This document shows, piece by piece, positions 1 through 8,461 of a DNA stretch of 64,000 nt. A program made the translations under genes and the position numbers. The notes beneath the pieces are model-generated. The model was not told the DNA's origin, ran no database searches, and saw only the letters and a list, made by a program, of their open reading frames with translations. Origin of the DNA: an uncultured Clostridia bacterium (GTDB taxonomy: Bacteria > Bacillota > Clostridia > Oscillospirales > Acutalibacteraceae); NCBI GenBank assembly GCA_947625785.1, contig CANQPS010000005.1, positions 84,758 through 148,757 on the forward strand, written 5' to 3'. How positions within the stretch are numbered: the first letter of the stretch is position 1; the number at the start of each line of letters is the position of its first letter.

Positions 1-5
1 TTTTT

Positions 6-371
6 ATGCCGAAAAATCTTGAAATTTCTATTTTGCTTGATTTTTATGGTCAATTACTTACTGAAAAACAGCGTGATGTTGTAGATTATTATTACAATGA
101 GGATTTTTCGCTCGGGGAAATAGCTGACCAACTTGGAATTTCAAGGCAAGGTGTTCGTGACGCTGTTAAAAGAGCTGAAAATATACTCATCGATTTTGAA
201 GAAAAATTAGGCTTTGTTAAGTACTTTGAAAAAATTCAAAAAAATCTAATTTTAATAAAACAATCCGCAGATAATATACAGTTGATGAACAAAAATTCAA
301 GTTTTAATATGAATATAGATAAAGAATTGAATAATATTATAAATATTACAAATAAACTCATAATTGATTAA
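6..371 (+). CDS. ylxM: YlxM-family putative DNA-binding protein
   Basis: This 121-residue protein is of the YlxM/p13 family, a small helix-turn-helix protein encoded upstream of ffh in Firmicutes and thought to assist or regulate the signal recognition particle. The first 65 residues carry the family hallmarks: the LDFYGQLLTEKQRDV stretch and a sigma-70 region-4-like helix-turn-helix (LGISRQGVRDAVKRAE, about residues 43-58). The C-terminal half is Asn/Ile/Lys-rich and variable. The ATG lies five bases into the window, so its ribosome binding site is not visible, but the N-terminus matches the normal family start and the gene is probably complete. It ends ten bases before the ffh region, so the two are likely co-transcribed. 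The exact molecular role of the family is unsettled. Confidence 0.88.
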   Translation: MPKNLEISILLDFYGQLLTEKQRDVVDYYYNEDFSLGEIADQLGISRQGVRDAVKRAENILIDFEEKLGFVKYFEKIQKNLILIKQSADNIQLMNKNSSFNMNIDKELNNIINITNKLIID

Positions 372-389
372 ATAGAAAGGGTGAATAAA

Positions 390-1739
390 TTGGCTTTTGA
401 GGGATTATCAGAAAAATTAAGTAATGCGTTCAAAAAATTGCGTTCAAAAGGAAAACTTACCGAATCTGATGTTAAAGAGGCAATGAGAGAGGTAAGACTT
501 GCACTTCTGGAAGCAGATGTAAACTATAAGGTTGCCAAAGATTTCACCAGTAAAGTAACCGAAAGAGCTGTCGGTTCAGATGTTATGGAAAGTTTGACGC
601 CGGCTCAAATGGTTGTCAAAATAGTAAATGAAGAATTAACAGAACTTATGGGTGGTACACAAGCTAAATTTAATACAGCTCCAAAACCACCAACAGTTAT
701 TATGATGTGCGGTTTGCAGGGTTCAGGTAAAACAACTCATACGGGTAAATTGGGATTAATGCTTAGCAAACAAGGTCACAGACCTTTGCTTGTAGCGTGT
801 GATATATACCGCCCTGCTGCTATCGAACAATTAAAAGTTGTAGGCAATCAGGCAGGTGTTCCGGTTTTTGAAATGGGAAATGAAAAACCTGTTAAAATTG
901 CTAAAAAAGCTATTGCTCACGCAAAAGACTATGGAAATGATATAGTTATTATTGATACGGCAGGACGACTTCATATAGATGAGGCTCTTATGAAAGAGCT
1001 TGAAGAATTAAAAAACGAAATTGAACCACAAGAAATTTTACTTGTAGTTGATGCTATGACAGGTCAGGACGCTGTAAATGTTGCTAAATCATTTAACGAT
1101 TTATTATCAATAACAGGAGTTATTCTGACTAAGTTAGATGGCGACACAAGAGGTGGTGCTGCTTTGTCCATAAGGCAGGTAACAGGCACTCCTATTAAAT
1201 ATGTTGGTGTTGGTGAAAAGCTTGAAGATATTGAAGTATTTCACCCTGACAGAATGGCATCTCGTATTCTTGGTATGGGTGATGTCCTTTCTCTCATTGA
1301 GCAGGCTGAACAAAAAATGGATAAGGCCAAAACTCAGGAAATGGCTAAAAAACTTACTGAGAATAAAATGGACTTGAATGATTTACTTGAACAGCTTGAA
1401 CAAATTAAAAAATTAGGACCTCTAAAGTCTGTTATTTCTAAAATTCCGGGTATAGGAAATAAGGTTGATGACATAGATATAGATGACAGACAAATGGATA
1501 GACTTGCCGCTATAATCTTGTCTATGACACCGGAAGAAAGAAGTAAACCTAATATTATAAATCCGTCCAGAAAACGCAGAATTGCAAGTGGCAGCGGTAT
1601 GAAGGTTGAAGATGTAAATAAATTGCTTAAACAATTTGAACAAATGCAAAAAATGGTAAAACAACTAAAACCTAAGGCTACTAAAAAAGGTAAGAAAAAA
1701 AGATTATTGCCGGGTTTAGGCGGTTTAACTAAATTCTAA
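390..1739 (+). CDS. ffh: Signal recognition particle protein Ffh
   Basis: Ffh is the SRP54-type GTPase that, with 4.5S RNA, binds signal sequences on the ribosome and delivers nascent membrane proteins to FtsY. The N and G domains fill about residues 1-295: P-loop GLQGSGKTTHTGKLG near 107-121, DTAGR near 189 and TKLDGD near 247. The M domain follows and ends in a Lys-rich tail, with the RNA-binding KRRIASGSG stretch. I place the start at TTG 390 (protein begins MAFEGLSEKL, as in homologues). The in-frame GTG at 381 touches the AGAAAGG ribosome binding site and would leave it no spacing. At 449 residues it has normal family length. It follows ylxM directly and precedes rpsP. Confidence 0.97.
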   Translation: MAFEGLSEKLSNAFKKLRSKGKLTESDVKEAMREVRLALLEADVNYKVAKDFTSKVTERAVGSDVMESLTPAQMVVKIVNEELTELMGGTQAKFNTAPKPPTVIMMCGLQGSGKTTHTGKLGLMLSKQGHRPLLVACDIYRPAAIEQLKVVGNQAGVPVFEMGNEKPVKIAKKAIAHAKDYGNDIVIIDTAGRLHIDEALMKELEELKNEIEPQEILLVVDAMTGQDAVNVAKSFNDLLSITGVILTKLDGDTRGGAALSIRQVTGTPIKYVGVGEKLEDIEVFHPDRMASRILGMGDVLSLIEQAEQKMDKAKTQEMAKKLTENKMDLNDLLEQLEQIKKLGPLKSVISKIPGIGNKVDDIDIDDRQMDRLAAIILSMTPEERSKPNIINPSRKRRIASGSGMKVEDVNKLLKQFEQMQKMVKQLKPKATKKGKKKRLLPGLGGLTKF

Positions 1740-1812
1740 AATTTTTTGAATTCACTCAAATTTATTTTTGATGAAGATATATTGTAGAACTTACTTGTTG
1801 GAGGTGAGTTAG

Positions 1813-2055
1813 ATGGCAGTTAAAATCAGATTACGCCGTATGGGTGCTAAAAAAGCTCCTTTCTATCGTATAGTTGTTGCTGATTCAAGATACCCGCGTG
1901 ACGGTCGTTTTATTGAGGAGATAGGTTACTATAACCCTCTTCAAAATCCAGCAGTTATTAAGATAGATGCTGAGAAAGCTAAAAAGTGGATTTCTAATGG
2001 TGCTCAGCCTACTGATACTGTAAAGGCTTTGTTAAAAAAGAATGATATAATTTAA
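1813..2055 (+). CDS. rpsP: 30S ribosomal protein S16
   Basis: This 80-residue protein is ribosomal protein S16, a small-subunit assembly protein. The N-terminus [20 protein letters not shown] and the following [20 protein letters not shown] are nearly invariant in the family, and the length is typical. A strong GGAGGTGA ribosome binding site at 1800-1807 precedes the ATG. It sits in the conserved ffh-rpsP-khpA-rimM-trmD neighbourhood, about 70 bases after ffh. Confidence 0.98.
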   Translation: MAVKIRLRRMGAKKAPFYRIVVADSRYPRDGRFIEEIGYYNPLQNPAVIKIDAEKAKKWISNGAQPTDTVKALLKKNDII

Positions 2056-2188
2056 TATTAATGTCTGAGGTAAAAAATATTTCCTCAATCATAGTAATAT
2101 TTTATTATTCTGTGTTTGCGGAAATATTCACCTCTATTATTAATATTAAAGATATATCTTGATGTCACTTATTGGAGGGCATTATTCA

Positions 2189-2425
2189 ATGAAAGATTTA
2201 ATTATGACAATAGTATCCGGTCTTGTCGAAAAGCCAGATAGCGTTACTGTTGATGTTGACGAACCTAATGAAGATGGTGTCGTAGTTTATCACCTTCGTG
2301 TTGCTGAGGAGGATATGGGCAGAGTCATCGGTAAACAAGGCAGGATAGCAAAGGCTATACGCACGGTTGTGCGTTCTGTTGCCGCTAAAAATAATCAAAA
2401 AATTCTTATTGAAATAGATAATTAA
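2189..2425 (+). CDS. khpA: KH-domain RNA-binding protein KhpA
   Basis: This 78-residue single-KH-domain protein is of the KhpA/YlqC family. KhpA binds RNA, usually as a dimer with KhpB, and affects cell elongation and division in some Firmicutes. The GxxG RNA-binding loop is visible in DMGRVIGKQGRIAKAIRTVV. The start is ATG 2189, preceded by GGAGGG at 2174-2179. An upstream in-frame start at 2159 would add ten residues (MMSLIGGHYS) not normal for the family and would swallow the ribosome binding site. It lies between rpsP and the rimM-trmD pair, as in many Firmicutes. Confidence 0.93.
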   Translation: MKDLIMTIVSGLVEKPDSVTVDVDEPNEDGVVVYHLRVAEEDMGRVIGKQGRIAKAIRTVVRSVAAKNNQKILIEIDN

Positions 2426-2444
2426 TAAAATCTTTTTCATTTAG

Positions 2445-2482
2445 GGGTGAGGGTGCCGAAGGGCAATTCTTACCCTTTATTT
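2445..2482 (+). terminator. Terminator-like hairpin after khpA
   Basis: GGGTGAG (2445-2451) pairs with CTTACCC (2469-2475, one wobble), with an inner TGCC/GGCA stem and a GAAG loop, followed by TTTATTTG. The U-tract is short, so it may attenuate rather than fully stop transcription between khpA and the next gene. Confidence 0.5.
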
Positions 2483-2507
2483 GTATAAATAAATTAAGTG
2501 ATTTTTT

Positions 2508-3338
2508 ATGAAAGTTATGGGAGAAATTGTCTGGAATACTTGGCACGGCTGTAAAAAATACAGCGAGGGCTGTGAAAACTGCTATATGTTTTACTTAGAT
2601 GAGCAGCGTGGTAAAAATGGCAGTGAAATTTATAAAGTGAAAAATAATTTTAATATGCCGCTGAAAAAAGACAGATATGGCAACTATAAAATCCAAAGTA
2701 ATACTTTGGTTAGAGTTTGCTTGACATCTGACTTCTTCTTAGAAGAAGCTGACGAGTGGCGTGACGAAGTTTGGCTTATGATTAAATCAAGACCTGATTT
2801 AAGATTTTGGATTTTAACTAAAAGAGCTTTTAGAATAGCTGATTGTCTGCCAAACGACTGGGGAGAAGGTTGGAATAATGTTATTCTTAATGTTACAGTG
2901 GAAAATCAAAAAAGGGCAGATGAAAGAATACCTATATTATTAGATATACCGGCAAAGCATAAAGGAATTATGACAGCACCATTATTATCAGAAATTTATA
3001 TTGAACCGTATTTAAGAAATAATCAAATTGAGCATATTATTGCAGATGGTGAAAATTATAGAGGTGCAAGACCTTGTAATTATAATTGGATAAAATCATT
3101 ATATGAACAGTGTAAAAGTTATAATGTAAAGTTTGAATTTTTAGGAACAGGTGATATTTTTATAAAAGATGGCAAAGAATATCACATATGTAAAGCATAT
3201 CAAAAAGTACAAGCTATTCGTTCGGGCTTAAATTATCCGCCTATATTTAAAGATGTTCCTATTCAGAAAAGATGTGTATATTGTTCAAGAAGATTTACCT
3301 GTAATGGCTGCGATTGGTGTGGTAAATGTATAAAATAA
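2508..3338 (+). CDS. DUF5131 / phage Gp37-Gp68 family three-Cys protein
   Basis: This 276-residue protein belongs to the DUF5131 (phage Gp37/Gp68) family. The N-terminus has the family pattern W-x-T-W-x-G-C followed by C-x6-C-x2-C-Y (residues about 11-26), a three-cysteine motif resembling the cluster-binding motif of radical-SAM enzymes. The chemistry is not established as far as I know. The C-terminus holds a second cysteine cluster (CVYC, CNGCDWCGKC) that may bind zinc or an Fe-S centre. Phage copies often pair with the TcmP partner protein, but no partner gene is visible here. The gene sits between khpA and rimM, an unusual place for a phage-type gene. The ribosome binding site is weak, and ATG 2517 is an alternative start. 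Confidence 0.8.
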   Translation: MKVMGEIVWNTWHGCKKYSEGCENCYMFYLDEQRGKNGSEIYKVKNNFNMPLKKDRYGNYKIQSNTLVRVCLTSDFFLEEADEWRDEVWLMIKSRPDLRFWILTKRAFRIADCLPNDWGEGWNNVILNVTVENQKRADERIPILLDIPAKHKGIMTAPLLSEIYIEPYLRNNQIEHIIADGENYRGARPCNYNWIKSLYEQCKSYNVKFEFLGTGDIFIKDGKEYHICKAYQKVQAIRSGLNYPPIFKDVPIQKRCVYCSRRFTCNGCDWCGKCIK

Positions 3339-3353
3339 GGAGATATTATTTTT

Positions 3354-3869
3354 ATGATTAAACAATATATTGAAGTCGGAAAAATTGTTGGTACTCACGC
3401 ACTTAAAGGTGAAGTCAGAGTGGAATGTTGGTGTGACAATCCGGAATTTATTTGTAAGTTTAAAAATTTGTATAACTCAGATGGCAGTATTAAATATAAA
3501 GTTTTAAAGGCAAAGGTTCATAAAAATGTTGCTATTTTGCTTTTAGAAGGTGTAAATACCATCGAGGAAGCAGATAAACAAAGGGGTAAAATTCTTTATA
3601 TAAAACGACAAGATGCAAAACTTGATAAAGATGCGTATTTTATTCAGGATTTAATTGGAATGACTGTTGTTGATAATAGCGATAATAATATAATTTATGG
3701 CAAAATAACAGATATTTTTAAAACCGGTGCAAATGATGTCTATCAGGTTACGAAGGATAATAAAGATTATCTCATACCGGCCATTCCACAGGTTATAATT
3801 GATATAGATATAGAAAACCTTATTATGAAGATTGAGGCTATGAAAGGAATTTTTGATGATGAGGATTGA
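3354..3869 (+). CDS. rimM: Ribosome maturation factor RimM
   Basis: RimM is a 16S rRNA processing factor that binds S19 and helps mature the 30S head. At 171 residues it has normal length. The N-terminal RimM barrel starts with IEVGKIVGTHALKGEVRVE, and the C-terminal PRC-barrel is recognisable in DVYQVTKDNKDYLIPAIPQV and the final IEAMKGIFD. An AAGGAG site at 3337-3342 precedes the ATG. Its 3' end overlaps the start of trmD, so the two are translationally coupled. Confidence 0.96.
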   Translation: MIKQYIEVGKIVGTHALKGEVRVECWCDNPEFICKFKNLYNSDGSIKYKVLKAKVHKNVAILLLEGVNTIEEADKQRGKILYIKRQDAKLDKDAYFIQDLIGMTVVDNSDNNIIYGKITDIFKTGANDVYQVTKDNKDYLIPAIPQVIIDIDIENLIMKIEAMKGIFDDED

Positions 3870-4602
3870 TATTATAACATTATTTCCGGAAATGTGCGAA
3901 AATGTTATGAGCGAAAGTATTATAGGTCGTGCAAGACAAAAGGGTGCGATAACAATTTGTACTCATCAATTAAGAAAATATAGTTATGATAAACATAGCA
4001 GAGTTGACGATAATCCCTATGGCGGCGGAAAAGGTATGCTTATAAAAGTTGAACCATTAGAGGCTTGTTATAAAGATTTATGCGATATAGTCGGCGAAAA
4101 ACCTTATTTTATATATATGTCGCCAAGAGGCAGGGTCTTAAATCAGGAAAAAATTAAAAGTCTTGCAAACAAAAAAAATATCGCCATATTATGTGGGCAT
4201 TATGAAGGTATAGATGAAAGATTTATAGAAGAATATGTAGATGAGGAAATTTCCATTGGCGATTATGTACTTACGGGCGGCGAATTGCCTGCATTAGTAC
4301 TTGCAGATGCATTAAGCAGAATGGCAGACGGCGTTTTATCTGAAAATATTTGTTTTGAGGAAGAAAGTCATTATAATGGTCTGCTTGAATACCCACAATA
4401 TACAAGACCAACTCAATGGCATAATAAAAAAGTGCCTGATGTCCTTTTAAGCGGTCATCACGCTAATATCAAAAGCTGGCGCAGAGAACAGTCTATTATA
4501 AAAACTATTCAAAATAGACCGGATTTACTTGAAAATGCAGATTTATCAAAAGATGAATTAAAGTTTATCTCTGAGGTCGACCAAACGAATAAAAAATGTT
4601 AA
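3859..4602 (+). CDS. trmD: tRNA (guanine-N1)-methyltransferase TrmD
   Basis: TrmD methylates G37 of tRNAs with a G at position 36, using S-adenosylmethionine, and protects against +1 frameshifting. The knot-fold signatures are visible: MRIDIITLFPEM at the N-terminus, DNPYGGGKGMLIK, then CGHYEGIDERF and SIGDYVLTGGELPA, ending with the LSGHHANIKSWRREQS region. I use ATG 3859 as start; ATG 3856 and TTG 3853 are in the same frame and cannot be excluded. The start lies inside the end of rimM. No rplS follows, although rplS often comes next in this operon. Confidence 0.96.
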   Translation: MRIDIITLFPEMCENVMSESIIGRARQKGAITICTHQLRKYSYDKHSRVDDNPYGGGKGMLIKVEPLEACYKDLCDIVGEKPYFIYMSPRGRVLNQEKIKSLANKKNIAILCGHYEGIDERFIEEYVDEEISIGDYVLTGGELPALVLADALSRMADGVLSENICFEEESHYNGLLEYPQYTRPTQWHNKKVPDVLLSGHHANIKSWRREQSIIKTIQNRPDLLENADLSKDELKFISEVDQTNKKC

Positions 4603-4746
4603 TTTTATATATAATATTTATCAATGTGGTAAAATATATATGCTTTTATAACTATATTTCAACAATATCTATTGTACAAAATATACAAATATTTACTGTT
4701 AAACTAAGTACCAAATCGTGATTAACATAAAAAAATTCAAACTATG

Positions 4747-4774
4747 TTGACTTAATAAATTCGTGTGTTATAAT
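4747..4774 (+). promoter_or_regulatory. Probable sigma-A promoter of ptsH
   Basis: TTGACT (4747-4752), a 16-base spacer and TATAAT (4769-4774), about 130 bases before ptsH. The remaining stretch between trmD and this promoter (4603-4746) is AT-rich and I see nothing else in it. Confidence 0.65.
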
Positions 4775-4901
4775 ATTTAGTAATACAGATATAAAAATCA
4801 TAATCTGTTTTTAGATAAACAAAAGCACTGTCTATAATAAAGGCAGCAGTTTTATTTTTGGGATTATATGATAATTTTATAGGTAAGAGAGGGTGGCTTT
4901 T

Positions 4902-5165
4902 ATGTACGTTAAAGATGTTATGGTTCAAAATCAAGTTGGCTTACACGCTCGTCCGGCAACATTCTTTATCCAAAAGGCTAATGAGTTCAAATCTTCTATT
5001 TGGGTGGAGAAAGAGGAAAGAAGAGTAAATGCAAAAAGCTTACTTGGAGTTCTTTCGCTTGGTATAGTTGGCGGTACTTCCATAAGAGTTATTGCTGACG
5101 GTGCAGACGAAGAAGAAGCAGTAGAAAGTCTTGTTAAACTTGTACAATCAGGTTTTGCTGAGTAA
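4902..5165 (+). CDS. ptsH: Phosphocarrier protein HPr
   Basis: HPr is the phosphocarrier of the sugar phosphotransferase system, passing phosphate from enzyme I to the sugar-specific IIA domains. The active-site histidine is in VGLHARPAT near residue 15. The regulatory serine, target of HPr kinase, corresponds to NAKSLLGVLSLGI, so this is a true HPr rather than Crh. The start is ATG 4902, with AGAGAGGGTGG just upstream; the GTG at 4893 would lie within that site. It is a single-gene unit with its own promoter and terminator, unlike the ptsHI operons of many bacteria, and no enzyme I gene is seen nearby. Confidence 0.93.
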   Translation: MYVKDVMVQNQVGLHARPATFFIQKANEFKSSIWVEKEERRVNAKSLLGVLSLGIVGGTSIRVIADGADEEEAVESLVKLVQSGFAE

Positions 5166-5204
5166 TTTTTTCCATTTATTCTTGGTTACACATTTTTAAG
5201 CGTT

Positions 5205-5238
5205 AAACGGTAATGAGTGTTCTCATTGCCGTTTTCTC
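5205..5238 (+). terminator. Rho-independent terminator of ptsH
   Basis: A 13-bp stem, AAACGGTAATGAG (5205-5217) with CTCATTGCCGTTT (5222-5234, one wobble), has a four-base loop and is followed by TCTCTTT. Confidence 0.8.
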
Positions 5239-5266
5239 TTTACTTTTATAAAAAGGAGTTTTTTAT

Positions 5267-7105
5267 ATGATTAATCCATATCTTTCTAATCTAAGACAAA
5301 AAGCTATGAAACTGCCGCTTACACCCGGTGTCTATATAATGAAAAATTCAAAGAACGAAATTATATATATTGGTAAAGCAAAGGCTCTTAAAAATAGAGT
5401 CAGCCAATATTTTGGTTCTGACAAAAATCACCCGGAAAAAGTCAGGAAAATGGTATCAAATGTCAGTGATTTTGATTATATACTTACCGATAGTGAATTC
5501 GAGGCTCTTGTCTTAGAGTGCAGCCTTATTAAACAGCACAAACCTAAATATAATATTTTACTTAAAGATGACAAAGGCTATTCTTATATAAAAATCACAA
5601 ATGACGAATGGCGAAAGTTAAGTTGTGTCAAACAAAAAGTCGCTGATGGGAGTACCTATTTAGGTCCTTATACAAGCGGTTGGTTTGTAAAAAATGCCTT
5701 AGATGAAGCATATAAAATTTTCAAGATACCTACCTGTAATAAAAAATTTCCGCAGGATTTTGGTAAGAGCAGACCTTGTATGAATTATTATATAAAACAG
5801 TGTTGTGGGGTTTGCAGCGGTAAAATAAATAAATCTGATTATGATGAACGCATAGATAGTGCGATTACATTTTTGAAAGGCGGAAACAGTTTATCTGTAA
5901 ATGAACTTACTAATAAAATGAATGAGGCCGCCGAACGATTAGACTTTGAGTATGCCGGAACACTTAGAGATAGAATTATTTCTATTGAAAAAATGGCTGA
6001 AAAACAAAAAGTTTTCGCTAATAAAATTCAAGACCAAGATGTTATTGCACTTGTCAAAAATGGTGATATTGGTTGTTTTACCGTACTTAAATTTATTGAC
6101 GGCAAGCTATATGATAAAGAAAATTTTATTATCAATAATATTGGAGATTCTGTGTCTGCAAGAACGGAATTTATAAAACAGTATTATATTATAAGGGAAA
6201 GAATTCCAAAACAATTAACTCTGGACGGAGAAATTGAAGATGAAAATATTATTTCTGAATTTTTATCCAATAAAGCTAATCAAAAGGTAAGGTTTGTTTA
6301 TCCGCAGAAAAGTGAACAATATGCCTTAATTGAAATGTGCCGAAGTAATTGTGCTGAATATCTTGCTCAATACAAGGGTTATGAAAATAAAGAAATTTCT
6401 GCAATAGACGAATTGGCAAGATTATTAAATTTAAAAAATACACCTGTATATATTGAGGCTTATGATAATTCTAATACATCAGGAAGCGAAAATGTGGCAG
6501 GTATGATTGTTTTTGAAAATGGCAGACCATTAAAATCTGCATATCGAAAATTTAAGATAAAGGGTTTTGAAGGGCAAGATGATTTTGCATCAATGAAAGA
6601 GGTTATATCAAGAAGAATAGATGAATATTTTAAAAATAAGGATACAGAAAATGGATTTGGTAGATTGCCCGACTTAATATTATTAGACGGAGGAAAAGGT
6701 CAGGTTTCAGCAGTGATGCCTATTATCGAAAAAAGCGGTTTAGAAATTCCCGTTTTTGGTATGGTCAAAGACAATAAACACAGAACAAGAGCAATCACAA
6801 CAGACGGCGAAGAAATATCCATTAATTCAAAAAGAAAATCATTTACCCTTATATCAAATATTCAAGAAGAAGTTCATAGATTTGCAATAGGGTATCATAG
6901 ACAAAGGCGAGATAAAAAGAATTTTTCAAGTTCTTTAACGGAAATTGAAGGAATTGGCCAAACAAGAGCAAAGGCATTACTGAAATATTTTAAAACTATA
7001 AAAAGAATAAGCGAGGCGGATATTAAAGAATTAGAAGGTATTCCCTCTATGAATAAAAAATCTGCTATTGCTGTATATAATTATTATCATAATACTGAAA
7101 GTTGA
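5267..7105 (+). CDS. uvrC: Excinuclease ABC subunit C (UvrC)
   Basis: UvrC makes both incisions in nucleotide excision repair after loading by UvrA and UvrB. The 612-residue protein has the full domain order: GIY-YIG nuclease at the N-terminus (PGVYIMKNSKNEIIYIGKAK, residues about 19-38), a Cys-containing linker, a UVR motif near 205-235, the RNase H-like C-terminal nuclease (IEAYDNSNTSG and LPDLILLDGGKGQ), and a terminal helix-hairpin-helix (EIEGIGQTRAKALLKYF). AAAAGGAG precedes the ATG. The partner uvrA is at 38511; uvrB is not in the window. Confidence 0.97.
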   Translation: MINPYLSNLRQKAMKLPLTPGVYIMKNSKNEIIYIGKAKALKNRVSQYFGSDKNHPEKVRKMVSNVSDFDYILTDSEFEALVLECSLIKQHKPKYNILLKDDKGYSYIKITNDEWRKLSCVKQKVADGSTYLGPYTSGWFVKNALDEAYKIFKIPTCNKKFPQDFGKSRPCMNYYIKQCCGVCSGKINKSDYDERIDSAITFLKGGNSLSVNELTNKMNEAAERLDFEYAGTLRDRIISIEKMAEKQKVFANKIQDQDVIALVKNGDIGCFTVLKFIDGKLYDKENFIINNIGDSVSARTEFIKQYYIIRERIPKQLTLDGEIEDENIISEFLSNKANQKVRFVYPQKSEQYALIEMCRSNCAEYLAQYKGYENKEISAIDELARLLNLKNTPVYIEAYDNSNTSGSENVAGMIVFENGRPLKSAYRKFKIKGFEGQDDFASMKEVISRRIDEYFKNKDTENGFGRLPDLILLDGGKGQVSAVMPIIEKSGLEIPVFGMVKDNKHRTRAITTDGEEISINSKRKSFTLISNIQEEVHRFAIGYHRQRRDKKNFSSSLTEIEGIGQTRAKALLKYFKTIKRISEADIKELEGIPSMNKKSAIAVYNYYHNTES

Positions 7106-7140
7106 GATTTAAATTTTGGTAAAATATGGGAAATCCATCA

Positions 7141-7300
7141 AAGACCTTGACTTTGGAAACAGCAAATTTTTTGAAAAAACCTGACCGAAAACTTTTGCTT
7201 AAAAAAATTTAAAAGTTTTTGAAAGTTTTAAGAGAACTTTTTTCAAAAAATTCTCTTAATGGGGTGTGGGGCAACGCTCCGCCCTAAATATTTCTAATCG
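7141..7300. repeat. Degenerate intergenic repeat, copy 1
   Basis: This non-coding stretch after uvrC resembles the stretch at 30226-30380. Shared blocks are CTTTGGAAAC, AAAACTTTTG followed by AAAAGTTTTTG, a run around TTTTTTCAAAAA, and a final ATGGGG...GGGCAA.G.TCCGCCC-like block. The similarity is patchy, as in an old repeat family. The block is more GC-rich than its surroundings at its right end. Confidence 0.5.
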
Positions 7301-7316
7301 CAATATAAATTAGTAG

Positions 7317-7346
7317 TTGACAAAGATATAAGATAGGTGTGATAAT
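7317..7346 (+). promoter_or_regulatory. Probable sigma-A promoter of rsmD-coaD
   Basis: Consensus TTGACA (7317-7322), an 18-base spacer and GATAAT (7341-7346), 33 bases before the rsmD start. Confidence 0.65.
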
Positions 7347-7378
7347 ATGTATATGTAGAACTTTGGGGTGAAATATTT

Positions 7379-7927
7379 ATGAGAGTGATAACAGGTACGG
7401 CAAGAGGCAGAAAACTTGAAACTTTAAAAGGTGATGATGTTCGTCCGACTACCGATAAAATTAAAGAGTCTATATTTAATATAATACAATTTAATATAGA
7501 GGGCAGAAAATTTCTTGATTTGTTTGCAGGTTCGGGTCAAATGGGCATAGAGGCCCTGAGCAGAGGTGCGGAAAAAGCTGTATTTGTAGATAAAAGCAAA
7601 CAGGCATACAATATTATAGTGAAAAATCTTAATTATACTAAATTAAATGACAATGCACAAATATTAAATATGGATTCGATTTCATATCTTTATCAATGTA
7701 ATATGAAATTTGATATTGCTTTTTTAGACCCGCCGTATCGTACAGGTATTTTGCAAGAGGCTTTGAAAAAAATTGCTGATATTATGAATATTGGCGGCGT
7801 TATATTGTGCGAAAATCCATACGAAGAAGAAGTTCCCGAATATGTTGGAGATTTCAGAATTAAAAAACAATATAAATATGGTAAAATAAAAATTACTGTT
7901 TATTCACATAAGGATATAGAAGATTAA
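7379..7927 (+). CDS. rsmD: 16S rRNA (guanine-N2)-methyltransferase RsmD
   Basis: RsmD methylates G966 of 16S rRNA. The 182-residue protein starts MRVITGTARGRKLETL, has the SAM-binding LDLFAGSGQMGIEALSRGA near residues 42-60, and the catalytic DPPY motif (FLDPPYRTG) near 114-121. Length and order of motifs are normal for the family. It is followed after 24 bases by coaD, a conserved pairing in Firmicutes, so both are probably one transcript. Confidence 0.95.
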   Translation: MRVITGTARGRKLETLKGDDVRPTTDKIKESIFNIIQFNIEGRKFLDLFAGSGQMGIEALSRGAEKAVFVDKSKQAYNIIVKNLNYTKLNDNAQILNMDSISYLYQCNMKFDIAFLDPPYRTGILQEALKKIADIMNIGGVILCENPYEEEVPEYVGDFRIKKQYKYGKIKITVYSHKDIED

Positions 7928-7951
7928 ATTTGTAGGGGAGAGAATTTTTTT

Positions 7952-8446
7952 ATGAGTAGGGTGATTTGTCCCGGCAGCTTTGATCCGGTTACAGTAGGTC
8001 ATATTGATATTATATCAAGGGCCAGTAAAATGTTCGATGAAGTTATAGTTGCTGTGCTTGTTAATGTATCTAAAAAACCATCTTTTTCTATTGCAGAGCG
8101 TATGAATTTTTTAAGAAAAGTAACTGCAAGTTTGGAAAATGTAGAAGTCGTAGGTTTTGATGGGCTTTTGGCAGATTATGCAAAACAATGTAAAGCTACT
8201 GCGATAGTTAAGGGTTTAAGAGCTGTTTCTGATTTTGAGTATGAATTTCAGATGTCTTTGACTAATAAGAAATTAAATCCGGATTTGGAAACTATATTTT
8301 TAACTACAAGCAGCGAATATATGTATCTTAGTTCAAGTATTGTCAAACAGATAGCACAGTTTGGCGGAGATATAACACCTTTCGTAGCACCTTGCATAAA
8401 AGATGAGATAGTTGAGAGATTATGTAAAAATAGAAATATAATATAA
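7952..8446 (+). CDS. coaD: Phosphopantetheine adenylyltransferase CoaD
   Basis: CoaD transfers AMP from ATP to 4'-phosphopantetheine, the penultimate step of coenzyme A synthesis. The nucleotidyltransferase signature [16 protein letters not shown] (T/HxGH motif) is at residues 5-20, and the C-terminal ISSS-equivalent motif appears as [16 protein letters not shown]. At 164 residues it has typical length. AGGGGAGAG precedes the ATG. It lies between rsmD and a coiled-coil gene in an apparent operon. Confidence 0.96.
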   Translation: MSRVICPGSFDPVTVGHIDIISRASKMFDEVIVAVLVNVSKKPSFSIAERMNFLRKVTASLENVEVVGFDGLLADYAKQCKATAIVKGLRAVSDFEYEFQMSLTNKKLNPDLETIFLTTSSEYMYLSSSIVKQIAQFGGDITPFVAPCIKDEIVERLCKNRNII

Positions 8447-8461
8447 GGAGTGTCAAATATA

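Noticed and set aside
2056..2188. Riboswitch or leader RNA between rpsP and khpA
   Set aside because: Only a short imperfect hairpin (TGAGG with CCTCA) is visible and no known riboswitch core was recognised.
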